A stretch of 22,371 nucleotides of DNA from Chloromonas sp. AAM2. Lineage: Eukaryota > Chlorophyta > Chlorophyceae > Chlamydomonadales > Chlamydomonadaceae. The notes under the pieces are model-generated. The model had not been told where the DNA came from. It worked only from the letters and a program-made list of their open reading frames with translations, and searched no databases. Each line of letters starts with the position of its first letter. Position 1 is the stretch's first letter. The stretch is taken from positions 8,045 through 30,415 of the forward strand of contig QAXH01001020.1 in the NCBI GenBank assembly GCA_004335635.1, read 5' to 3'. The translations under genes and the position numbers were made by a program. Positions 1-9,968 of the stretch are shown here, piece after piece.

Positions 1-129
1 AACCTCCCTCCGACCCCACCCCCCTCTCTGTTGTTCTTCCTCTTTTTCTCCCTCTCTACCTTCCTGCTGTTCCCCCTCTCTCTCTGCCTCCCTCTCCTCC
101 TGCCCATAGGAGCCTTCCAAGCCACTCAC
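1..129 (-). other. Apyrase intron 8 (5' part) with a homopurine tract in the transcript
   Basis: Starts with the donor GTGAGT at 129 on the minus strand and runs off the window. The plus strand at 1-108 is almost pure C/T, so the transcript strand is almost pure A/G. No coding sequence is seen. Confidence 0.7.
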
Positions 130-3100
130 CGATGCTGAGCTGCCCTGGATTCAACGCCAGGCCCTGAGAGCCCACCAACTCGACCACGTACTGCCCCCAC
201 AGGCAGTACTTCTCCACGTTCGCCTGGTGGCCCATCTCAGCCCGCATCACCAGCCACGGCCGAGCACACGCATGCTGAACCGCAGCCCTGAGTCTCTCGG
301 GATCAGGGCTCTGCCCTGCTTCAGCGCCAAGGAAAAACCGCCACACAACGTAGAAACCGGTCAATGCAAGCACGTGTCCTTGCAGTGGGTTCTGGTGCAT
401 GTCTGAGCCGCAGCCCAGGGGACTGATTTCTCCAATACCACGCGACAAGGCATGCATTTGGCCATCCCCATGCGTCATGGCATGACTAGCGTGCTGCAAC
501 TGCTCATTCAGCAAGTCCCTATGTCGTGCCATGTGTCCATTAGCAGCGCCCATGCTTGTACCCTGCACATGCTGTCGGCCACCATGCAACCCTGGGCGGC
601 CCAGCAAGGAGTCAGCTGTACCAGCATGCAAAGCTGCATGCACTCTACCAAGCCCCTGCATGCGTGAGTGGGGTGTGGCAGCATGGTGGGCTGTGTGGGC
701 TGGTTCACAAGGCTGAAGCGTGTGAGTGACGAGGGTGGTGGCCAGCGCTCTACAGGCGGACGTGTCGGGCACACCGATGAGGCGCACGTGGGTCGTCAGA
801 GGGACGATGCCGTAGGTTTGCAAGCGGGTGTACGTCGTGCTGAAGCCTGGGCAAACACAGCAAACACGCATGCAGTGCGAGAGAATGTGACTACTGCACG
901 GTTGCATGCAAATGCGCAGAGGAGCGGAGTCAACACTCTTGTGGGTCAGAAGCAGATCCCTGCCAGCGGGTCGCACGCAGACGCATCAGAGGATGGCGGT
1001 CAGCGGGCCTATGGAGTGTGCAGTCGCCCCACATACTCGCTCACTTCCTCTGCCACAGCAGCACACAAGCGTCCTCATATCTTGTGCTTCATATCCTGTG
1101 CTACACAAGACAGACTGAGGAGGTTGGCCATGCTGAACTCACACAGCGCAACACCCTATCAAGTCGTATCTACCGTTTCCAATGATTATCAAGGAGTGTG
1201 TCAAGTACGGGCACAACATGTCACTGAAACGTGTTGATTGGAACACCAGGCTATGTCACCAATAATGTATGCGGAACACCGCACCTGCTGCAAGGCATGG
1301 GTGATCCAGCTCCAGCACAGGCCCCGGGGGACCGCTGCCAACTGACACTGCAGAGTCAGCCTTCCCTGCTCCCGCTCCAGCCGTCACAGCACTGACGTTT
1401 GAATCGCCAGCTGCCCCAGTTGCACCAGCCAACCTGCCTTCCCCACTTGAGCTGCTGCCACTGCTGCTGCTGCTGCTATGCTGGCCTGACTGAGCACCCA
1501 TTAGCCCAGCATGCTCTGCAATGTCTTGAGTGACGGCATCGCCTGCCTTCCCCTGACGTGCCATGTGGGTATCAATGATGGGCCGCATGCTACGGCGTGC
1601 CACACCTTCTGCACCACCACCATGCTGCGCTGAAATACCATCACTGATAGCATGGGCTGTGCTTTCCCTGCTTGTGCTGTGCGTACCTGCAACCCGGCTA
1701 CTGATTGCAAGCGCATGGAACTTTTCCACCAGTTGCTGACGTGCTTGACTGATGCGTCCAGCTAGCCAGGAAATAGCTGCGCCAACTGTTGCCACGTGAG
1801 CACTCTCACGAGCTGCCATGTGGGCATGTTGAGCTCGGTTGCTCGCAGATGCATGGATGCTTTCAATCGGCTGGCTGGGAGCTGCACCTGGGGTAGCCTG
1901 CAGCACCCTGAGTCTCGTGATAGCAGTGGCAGACTGTGACTGGCTGGCTGGCACACTGTTGCTTGAACCCAGGCCCACCCCGCTGGAACCTTGTGAGTGC
2001 AAAGCAATTGCATTTCCACTGGCTTGCTGGGTAGCTACAGTGGGGTCTGGCAACGCTGCATGGTGCTCCTGCTGCTGCTGCTGCTGCTGGTTGGCTGCTG
2101 GCTGGTGTTGCGTCATTTCCTGAACCTGGTGTGCTGCTGCTGCCTGCTGCTGCTGCTGTGTGGCCTGTTCGTTACTGTCAGTTGACTGCTGTAGGTGATG
2201 GTGGATGGTAGGTGTGGAAGCGGAAGCGGTGTGTGAAGGGGCAGCCTGCGGGTTGGCACGTGGCAGGGCGGGCAGGGGTGGGTTGAGCAGCTGCCCTACC
2301 AGTGCCAACAGAGAGGACTTGTCTTGGTGCTCCTGCAAGCACATGGGCTCGGTTTTATTCGGTTACAACCTCCTGGACTTGGTTCATTCTGTGTCATCTG
2401 AGCATCTGTGTAGTCTGAGCACCAGTGAATCAAGTCAATCGCTGTTGTTGTCTGGGAGGGTACTGCTGATGCGAGTTGAACTGTCATAATGATAATGGCG
2501 GGCCATTTAGCCCAGCAGAGCCCTGGTTTTGCAGAGCATCCTCCCCCTGTGCCCATATGCACACGTACTTGTAGGAGCACAGCCACTGAGCGGTCGAACG
2601 TGTCCGTCAATCCAAAGCGACGGTATGTGCGCGTGGTCAGATTGTACCGTGTGCCGCCAACCATCAGCGACGTTATCTGCGATGCGCTGCCACGGCTCAC
2701 GCCACCGCCATCATCAACCGAGCCCGTGGGGAGCAAAACAGTGACCTGCAAACATCCACACATACCGGCACATCTAGCATTCATGGCAAGAAGTCCCAGT
2801 TTGAGTACACAACCTTCATGCAGGTGAGATCAGCGTCAGTAAGTATTCGGTACCAGTGCACAAGAATGCAGACGCCTTTGCAGTGCACGGCTTGTTGACT
2901 GTTGTACGGAAACCTTTTCTGTTGCCTTCTTGCATCAGTAAGAAGTATCTGCTTATGGGCTGCTGTGCAAAGTCTCTCCGTTGATTTCACAACACGCTGA
3001 TACGCCACTAGACACGTTGATTACATGGCCCGTCCCAGTCATGTTCAGGCAGAAAGGTATCGAATCAACCCCAAAGCCTACCGCTGCTTCATTTCCGTGC

Positions 3101-4709
3101 AGGGACCACAAGTTAACCTCGGGCGACCTGCCATCTGTGACAAACCCTGGCTCACCTCCATACTGGATCCCCCCAGATCCAGGGTGTTCACCAGGCCGCG
3201 TGCATCCACATGCATCACATGCTCCACCTGATGGTGACCGGCGTCCAGCTGAGCTGCATGTGATGCGGCCAGGGGTGGGCTGCCCGCGGGATTCGGGGTA
3301 CCTGACAGGTAGTTGGCAGCGACCCAACCGAAAGCGCCCTCCTCTGCCCCACTGATGACACGTGCCCACGTGGGCTCAAACCTGCATCTCAACAAAACAA
3401 TCCGTTGTTGGTGAATACACTGCTCAGCCAGCTGGAGAAACCGGCAACTGACCAGAGAACGTTTTGGCAGTAGTTGCTGTAACCGGTAACCGCATGGACA
3501 AGGTTGCACAGGGCTGGTGCAAAGGGGTGCCAGTACTTCGTTGGGTACACGAAGGGATCCACACAGTGCACATGCCAGTGTACATGAATGGAGTTGCTAG
3601 GTTTGCCGCCCTAGTCACGCCCTTGATCACCTGAATCCAGAGGCGGTGAGCACTGCACGCACAGACGCCAGTAGCTGCTCCTGGTCACGTGCGGCAAGCT
3701 TCCTCACACCAGCTGCACGCACATGGTTGATGTGCCACGTTTCACACCCTCATGTTGCATGTAAGCATGTGTGACACCAGTGCCATGCGCTGTTTGCCCT
3801 GCATTCCCCTTTCCGTCACGCCCGACCCCAGCCCAAGTACATCGTCAGGGTGTATGTCCATGTGCTTCCCTCAACCTTTGCGCACGGCCATGCGTACCTG
3901 TGGCTAGCAGGAACAGAGGGGTGTGCTTCCACTGCTTGGGAGGCACCACAGCCTTGGCCCAATCAAGGAGGGGCACCAGCGCATGGCGTGAGAGGCCCTT
4001 AGGATCATTCAGGTAGTGTGCCAGGCCAGGCTGGGTTTCCACCCGCTCATACATGCCTGCATGGGGACGTGACATGCGCGTGGAAACGTTGCAACTGCCC
4101 CATAGTACCGTGGAACGGGATATTGAATGCAGCAAACTGGCAAGGCAGCCATGCCTGAAGCGTCTGGATACTGAACTGTTGAGCAAAGTGAAACAGACTT
4201 TAGGGGCTTTGTGGCCACCCGAGTCATGTTGGCCTGTTGAACCTTGGCATCCAACTGGGGCAACAGCCCTACACTGTGGGCGTGCACCCCTATGCGCTCA
4301 TGAGTTGCTTCTGCCGCTCTGCACTGGCTGCTTAATCAACTGACCTGCTTTCGCCTTGCGTGGAATGCGGCTAATGGCAGCAGATGGCTTAACTGCCTCG
4401 ACATGGGGAAGCTGACCTGGCACTCCACTTGGTGCACCCTTGGTCCACGTATACGCATAACTGCGGGCAGACGAGGTGCCAGACGCTTTCACCTCGATCC
4501 TGTCCCGCTTTGACAGTAGCGAGCCATCCAAGAAAGAAGCCTTGGGGTGCTGCATTTCTAAACAACCGCCAGCGCGCTGCCACTCACATTCGCGTTCCCG
4601 AGCTCCCTGAGTCCAGAATCAGAGTGTAAGATACACAGGCACAAGAGCCCCAAAAGCTCAGCAACAAGCACGCTGCGAATGCCTTGGCTGCGCTAGCCGG
4701 GTAGTTCAT
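130..4709 (-). CDS. GDA1/CD39-family apyrase (nucleoside di-/triphosphatase), 3' end outside window
   Basis: Spliced CDS in eight phase-consistent exons, 5' to 3' on the minus strand: 4709-4588, 4460-4345, 4056-3898, 3712-3631, 3381-3156, 2745-2569, 2332-1285, 846-130. A GTGAGT donor follows 130, so the last exon is off the left edge; 882 residues are visible. The ATG at 4709 opens a hydrophobic signal peptide or anchor (about residues 10-28). Apyrase conserved regions are all present: ACR1 ILDSGSSGTRIYAYTW (30-45), PGL near 89, ACR2 LLATAGVRKL (~129-138), ACR3 WARVISGAEEGAFGW (165-179, with the catalytic-Glu region), ACR4 LDLGGSSMEV (~227-236), a YNL motif in exon 6, HPC (638-640), ACRAL (674-678), and YCLWGQYVVEL (857-867). 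The family hydrolyses NTP/NDP, usually in the Golgi/ER lumen or at the cell surface; the plant APY5-7 branch fits best. Residues ~310-625 are a Gln/Ser/Ala-rich insertion and ~690-795 a second His/Met/Gly-rich one, so the protein is far longer than typical plant apyrases. The family call is firm; the exact branch and the missing C-terminus are not known. Confidence 0.93.
1285..2332 (-). other. Exon 7 of the apyrase: long Gln/Ser/Ala-rich insertion between ACR4 region and the HPC motif
   Basis: This 1,048-nt exon carries runs of Gln (CAG, seen as CTG on the plus strand near 2068-2090 and 2140-2160), Ala/Ser/His/Thr-rich stretches, and a Ser/Gly run (plus strand near 1450-1475). It enters in phase 0 after a TGCTTGCAG acceptor and leaves in phase 1 at GCAGCAG|GTGCGG, immediately after the conserved HPC. 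The flanking exons match the apyrase fold on both sides, so the insertion lies in one surface loop. It could also be read as a retained intron, but about 1 kb stays open in the correct frame. Confidence 0.8.
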
Positions 4710-4935
4710 CCGCACTTTTGGTCAACAGGGAACACGGTGGTCTGTGCCCACATCCAGGCTCACCGCACACGAGCGGGCTGTATTCCCACTCGCATAAGCA
4801 AATGCGTGCTATGATTGTGCGGCCCGGTTATCGGACGATCCCATAACGCATAACAGCAACCACCGCTGTCCAGCAGCCAACCGCCTCTCACTAGGTCTCA
4901 ACTAGCGACCTAGCTAGGCTTCAACCAGGCCACTG

Positions 4936-4945
4936 CTTATAAATG
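4936..4945 (-). promoter_or_regulatory. Possible TATA box of the apyrase gene
   Basis: The minus strand reads CATTTATAAG here, about 230 nt upstream of the apyrase ATG. It is the clearest TATA-like site in the intergenic region. The plus strand reads TATAAA at the same place, so orientation is not certain and no transcript start is known. Confidence 0.3.
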
Positions 4946-5094
4946 CGTTTCACTGGCACTGCCAATCCACCACCTTGTATGCGTCACGTTCTTGCTGCTA
5001 CATTCAGGGGCTCAGCCCTCCAAAATTTACATAATGTAGTAGAGGCGAGCAACAGGTGTGTGGCATGGCGTGTGCTGATGTGCACACGCGCTAT

Positions 5095-5099
5095 TTACA
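5095..5099 (-). terminator. Candidate TGTAA poly(A) signal for the CPP1-like gene
   Basis: This is the first TGTAA on the minus strand after the stop at 5708, giving a 3' UTR of about 610-630 nt; a second TGTAA lies at 5027-5031. TGTAA is the usual poly(A) signal in chlorophycean algae. The choice between the two sites is a guess. Confidence 0.35.
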
Positions 5100-5707
5100 C
5101 GCCTAGACCACTACTAACGATTAAATCCTTGCCATCCCTCATGCTCCAATCAAATTGCCGTGTACTCGTCAGCCCGTGACATTTGTAGGAACAATCATGA
5201 CCCAAAGTTTTCTCAGCATCCACAACACCCAGATGGCTCGAAATAACAGCATGATGTATATGAATGCTTCAGTATAGTTGGGCACACAGTAACTAAAATG
5301 GACACGAAACTGAAACTGTTGGACAACACTGTCCCAGGTACACACATAGGTTTGAATGGCACCTCATGCTGATGTGTTTGGAAACGGCCAGTTGAAGACG
5401 TACCAGACAGGGGCAGTGTCAGGAAAGCAACATGTCTAGCGATGACTTAACCGAACCCTTGCAACGCACGGTTAGGTTTGTTGACCCCAGGAATCCCTCA
5501 GCCCTGGTCCGCCACTACAACATACATCATCCAGTGATGTGCCAAGACCTGTCCCAAACTTTCTTTTTTGCCAGCCAAAGGCCTTTGCAGGCAGTGGCAG
5601 GTGCCAGCAGCCAGCGGCAGTGAGCATCAGGAGCAGATGCTGGCAGAAACTTCACTGGGCTGCTGCATTGTGGGCATGCTAAGGACCTTAGCTGCCTATG
5701 TCAATGC

Positions 5708-8700
5708 TCAGTAGTAGTATGAAGTCATAATCCAGTTGAAGATAGCTGAGCCCGCCACCTTGAGAGCCACCTGAGAAAACGCAACGGGAAACACATGAGC
5801 TCAGCCAGACTGGCAAAGAGTAAAAGAACTTGAAGCAAATGGACAGAACGGGTCGCGTGCCGCTTGAAACAACGGGCGGGCACAAATGAAGGCAGACAGG
5901 GTCAACACTCCACAAGCCTCGTCAGACGTGAACACAATTTCTGTCGATCCCTCATCCCTACTCCACCACAGCAAGACTTTGATTGAATCCGATACTACGC
6001 TGAGTGACCACCCTGTAAACTGTACTTTCCCCGTGCCCTGCCTCACAATGGTTCCTGGCGCGACGGGCAGCGTTATGTTGACCAGGCGCTGCAGGTACTC
6101 GGGCGCGCTGAACACCAGGATGCCCGCGAACGTGGCCATCAGGCCCAGCAGCGCGCCGCGCACAAAGTTGCGACCAGCTGCAAAGGCACAGGCACGCATT
6201 GCTATTCCTTCGTTTGGACTGTGATGCGATACCAACAGGTTGTGTTGTTATCAATAAAACACACGAGATGAACATCAGTCCACGAGATGACGTCCACGAG
6301 ATGATCACACGCCAACGGTGTAGAACCCACGCCATGCTCGCTCATGCCTCTGCTCTACTACTTCGGACTCCCGCTTTCGTTCCCAATACGGCATGTGTCC
6401 CTGCTGGCCCAGCCCACTGTACGAACCCACCAGATTATGCCACCTTTTCCCACCTTGCCCCTCCCCTTCGCCGGGGCCCCCTCATTGGCCAGCCCCTTGG
6501 TGCTTGCTTTGATGCGAATTTGTTGCGCGAGCCTGCCCTGCCCCTGCTCCAGCCCACCTACAGCTTACCTCTCCCTTCCTCCTCCTCTGTTGCCATCTCC
6601 GGGTCCTCTGGCGGGGGGAAGATTGCGTTCTGCTTCATCACGTTGCCGGCAATGCCCACAAGCATACCTACAGCGCACCACACATGCACGGTGACGCAAA
6701 CCGGCGATATTCTTCCTGCTGCCCAGTCTGTGCCCCCAGTGACGCCACTGCAAGAGTCATGCCTAACAGTGTGCTTCACGGGTGTTTTGCTTCTGCTTCC
6801 AGCTTTTCACTACATGGAGGCAGCCTGCCATTGATTCTGCGCAGACATATGGAGTGGCCTTGTGCTGGATGCTGACGAGAAGTATCGATTGCCAGCCCTG
6901 AATCAGTCATTGGGCGGACTGCGCCATGAGCGGTGCGTGCTGCTCACACAAAAGACTACCATTCGGTGTATGCAGGAAGCGGCTGCAGCCGTGTGACGCG
7001 CTGTGCAGTATTGTGTGTCTTGCAACATGCCACATGGCTACATTGTGTCGCTCAGGCCAAGTAAGAGCTGCCTTCTATCAGGCCGGCAACCTGGGCACAC
7101 GGTGGACTGGTGGACTGAGAGTGCCACGTGAGGGGCATGCTCCCCACTGCGTGACTGCATGCACAAGATGTGGCTTTGCACCACGTGGCTCCGGCCAAGT
7201 ATCATCGGCACACGTCACTCACATCCCATGGCTTTCTGCACGTTTGGCGCCTGGAATGCGAATGCCATCATGCCCAGCTGCAGGGCTCCAAAGAGCATCA
7301 CAATCTTGGGCGTGGCGTCCCATCGCCTGCACAGGGGCAATGCACATGAGGCATCAACTGTGATGTTTTCTTCAAATCACGTATACACATACAAGAAAGG
7401 GCCAACGCACACGGCACATCCATTTGTATTAGAGTGAACTTGGTTGAGGCTGGACATGCATGGTAGTGTTAGGCTGCACACATGCGCTAGTTGACGATGG
7501 TGACATCTGTCAGTGAGAGGTTGAAGTGACATGTTGCGCACAACAAACAAAACCTGATGGTTTTGAGGCTTCCAGATGGATACGGCATGCCATCGCACCC
7601 TGTGCCCTTTCCTCCACTATGCATGCATCAGTGACCCTGTGCATCACCGGTACACCACCACTGTATGGGAGTACTTTGACCCGTCATGGAATGACCATGT
7701 TTGCCATATGCAGTGATCAGTAACTGAGGTAGTGTAGTGTGTATTCCCTTCTTGTTCTTGAAATCATGCATATGAGGCTTGTGCACATACTGCCACCGGT
7801 GACTGGCTTGCATGGGAAATGGCTACATATGACCGCCCACTGCGCTCTAATTTCTATCAGGTTGGTTGAGGCTAAAAATGCATTGTGGGTGCATCTGACC
7901 GCAAACATGACTGAATTGATAACAAGCATAGTAAGCGAGGAGCCAGTGGTATTGGTAGCAGGGTGCAGCACTACACGGTGGTGACGATGTGCGAGACGTT
8001 GCTCACTGATCATCAAGATGTGGCTCGACGAACTGACCGTGTTCAGCCCACTGTCATGAGGCTGCAGGTAAGCAGGCCTGCCTGGGGGTTGGTGTGGGGC
8101 AAGGTAGTATGACGTGTCTGGCCATAGGAGAGGCACAGCAGCTGCTAGGGAATGCCCCAAACATGGTAGTGATGCTGTACATGAGATGGTGGGTATGCAT
8201 GTCGAGCTGTGAAGCAACTGGTGCAAGCAGTCTCATTGCTTGCTTGACCGCGCCCGCCCAGCATTAAGCCAGTGACCGCTTGCCCATGCATGCATGCATG
8301 GATGCATGCAGAACAACACAGACTTTGTCCAGGGCGTAAGAATCGTGGCATCTGTGCTGCAGTCCCATACCGGCACACAGCCCACATCTGGCATGCTAGG
8401 TTGCATGGTTCGGTTGCCTGTGCCCCGTTCGTATCACATGCGGCATGGCTTGCTTTGTACCATTCTTATTGTTTTGGTTCCTTGGCATACCTGTGTTGCT
8501 GTCCTCGGCATGCAGTCAGCATGTGACATTGGGTTTGCGCATTCTGGATTTGTCCTAGGCTGGATTGTGTGGCCTGACACTCAGCTGCACACTTTGCTGC
8601 ATCCTCAACCCATCTATTTCGCTAGACCTTTCTTATCTAAGCCTGTGGGCCTGTATACTCACTTTGGCCGCCATGGGAAGAGCTGCTCTCGGTCTGCGTA

Positions 8701-9410
8701 CTTGATTTCCTTGGGCACTGACTTATTGTCCTGCAAATGCAGGGCATGAGGAACAGGCTGGATGCAAGTTGGACCCATGCTGTGCATACTGTGCGCGTGC
8801 ACGATTGAGGATGGCATGCATGCGTCCATGTTCGGACGTGCACGGTGCGCATAAGCATGGTGCGCATGAGGGTTTGTGTGCCTGGTTTAGCAGATGCACC
8901 TTGCTAAGTGCACATGGAAGTGCAGTCACTAGGAAATGACGTCAATGCATGCATGAAGGCATCGTGCATGCACGTGGGGACATGCTGTGTGTTCATATCT
9001 GGTGCAGCGAAAAGCCTCTGCTGGGACGACATAATATGTGCAAATAAGGCAAAGCCGTGGATGCAGGAATATGTCTGCATGCAGATGCGGCGGCGCCTTA
9101 CCTTGAGACGTGCGTTGAATGCCATCATCATAAGCTTGCCGTGGGCAGTCTCAACTTTCTGTAATATCGCGGGGTTCCCTCGGTTCCGACTCTTCGCGAT
9201 GTTGTAAGCGCGTGTGATTTCAATCGGCTCCGCGTCTGGCTTAATACCTAGGACCTGATATGGGTCTTCCTCAGCCGCACGACAGCTGATTGGCCGCAAT
9301 CGCGCCTTGTGGCATATGCTTGGAGCTAGGGCTGGTTGTTGCACGCATGGCAGCGGCCGAGCCCTCATCGACCCCAAAGCTAAAGGCGACCCCAAAGCTT
9401 GTAGATGCAT
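5708..9410 (-). CDS. CPP1-like (DUF3353) chloroplast J-like membrane protein
   Basis: Complete six-exon CDS, 5' to 3': 9410-9102, 8730-8663, 7326-7223, 6667-6569, 6177-6047, 5770-5708 (TGA). All splice sites are GT-AG and phases agree; the product is 257 residues. Residues 1-~48 are a basic, Ala/Pro-rich plastid transit peptide. Residues ~51-103 form a J-like domain starting EDPYQVLGIKPDAEP and lacking the HPD tripeptide. Exon 2 has the family motif KYADREQLFPWRPK (113-126). Hydrophobic segments lie near 134-152, 161-170 (weak), 200-217 and 238-252, and the C-terminus ends SYYY. Arabidopsis CPP1 stabilises protochlorophyllide oxidoreductase as a thylakoid/envelope J-like chaperone; other members of this family are less well characterised. 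The family call is strong. Whether this is the CPP1 orthologue or a paralogue cannot be told here. The start at 9410 is preferred over Met15 because it gives a full-length transit peptide. Confidence 0.87.
7327..8662 (-). other. Intron 2 of the CPP1-like gene, rich in CATG/ATGCAT motifs
   Basis: At 1,336 nt this is the largest intron in the gene. It has a GTGAGT donor and a TGTGCAG acceptor. It contains alternating purine-pyrimidine ATGCATGC runs, for example at 8285-8310. No coding sequence or RNA gene was recognised in it. Confidence 0.7.
9369..9399 (-). repeat. Tandem 18-bp repeat inside the CPP1-like transit-peptide coding region
   Basis: The 13-mer CGACCCCAAAGCT occurs at 9369-9381 and 9387-9399 on the plus strand, a period of 18 bp or six codons. 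It encodes the repeated ALGS in residues 5-14. The reading frame is kept, so it looks like a small in-frame duplication in a loosely constrained transit peptide. Confidence 0.7.
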
Positions 9411-9968
9411 TTTTCACAGACCTTACAGAGAGCACGAAAAACTAGCAATTCAGCTCACTGAATACGTCGTCTGCCGGTCCTGCTAGGCCGATGATGCGCC
9501 ATGCTGTAGCCTCACTTTTGGGTCAGGTCACGGGTTGTCACTCCAATCACTCATCCTTGGATCCAAGGCCATGGGCTATATTTGTGTCACTTCGCAGGCG
9601 CCACCCCTGGTCACCCGTACATTACGGTCTGCAGCTACCCGGACTTACAATGTTCCCGGTGAATGCACAACAGCACAAGAGTCACGCAACATGAATTCAA
9701 TGCACATACGTTGAAAGCCACTATTGCTTCCAGATGCGCTCAGCTGTCAAAGTTCAGCGTGGCTGGGTCTACAGCCTGCCTGCAGCGCTTCTCCTGTTGC
9801 CAACTGTCCGGCGCTAAGTTTGCGTCACATGTTCAGATTACATTGTCATGCAAGCAGGTGATAATCATGCACACGCCCTGAACTAAACCATTTCACTTCT
9901 GACACATCAACCTCGTCATGGATTGATGCCCACAGTAATCCTCTCATCGTGTCAAAGCCCAAAGGAAT
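9411..9968. other. Intergenic: CPP1-like upstream region and PRD1-like 3' flank
   Basis: No gene is supported. Both neighbours are on the minus strand, so the right part is the 3' UTR of the PRD1-like gene and the left part is the promoter and 5' UTR of the CPP1-like gene. No clear TATA box was found. Confidence 0.6.
9838..9842 (-). terminator. Candidate TGTAA poly(A) signal of the PRD1-like gene
   Basis: TGTAA on the minus strand about 130 nt after the TAG at 9969. The distance is reasonable for an algal 3' UTR, but no transcript end is available. Confidence 0.4.

Larger units (their letters stand above)
4710..5707. other. Intergenic: apyrase upstream region plus CPP1-like 3' flank
   Basis: No gene is supported in this ~1-kb stretch. 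Both neighbours are on the minus strand, so it should hold the apyrase promoter (near 4709-5000) and the 3' UTR of the CPP1-like gene. A 63-codon plus-strand ORF at 5432-5623 has no recognisable motif and is not called. Confidence 0.6.

Noticed and set aside
1256..2344. Independent Gln-rich protein on the minus strand
   Set aside because: Both ends are splice sites in phase with apyrase exons, and it ends in the conserved apyrase HPC motif, so it is an exon of that gene.
5432..5623. 63-codon plus-strand ORF (starts MSSDDLTEP) in the CPP1-like 3' flank
   Set aside because: No motif, no splice partner and no promoter; consistent with chance.
6668..6717. Earlier acceptor for CPP1-like exon 4
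   Set aside because: Joining there creates an in-frame TGA at the junction; the GCTGTAG acceptor at 6668-6670 restores the frame.
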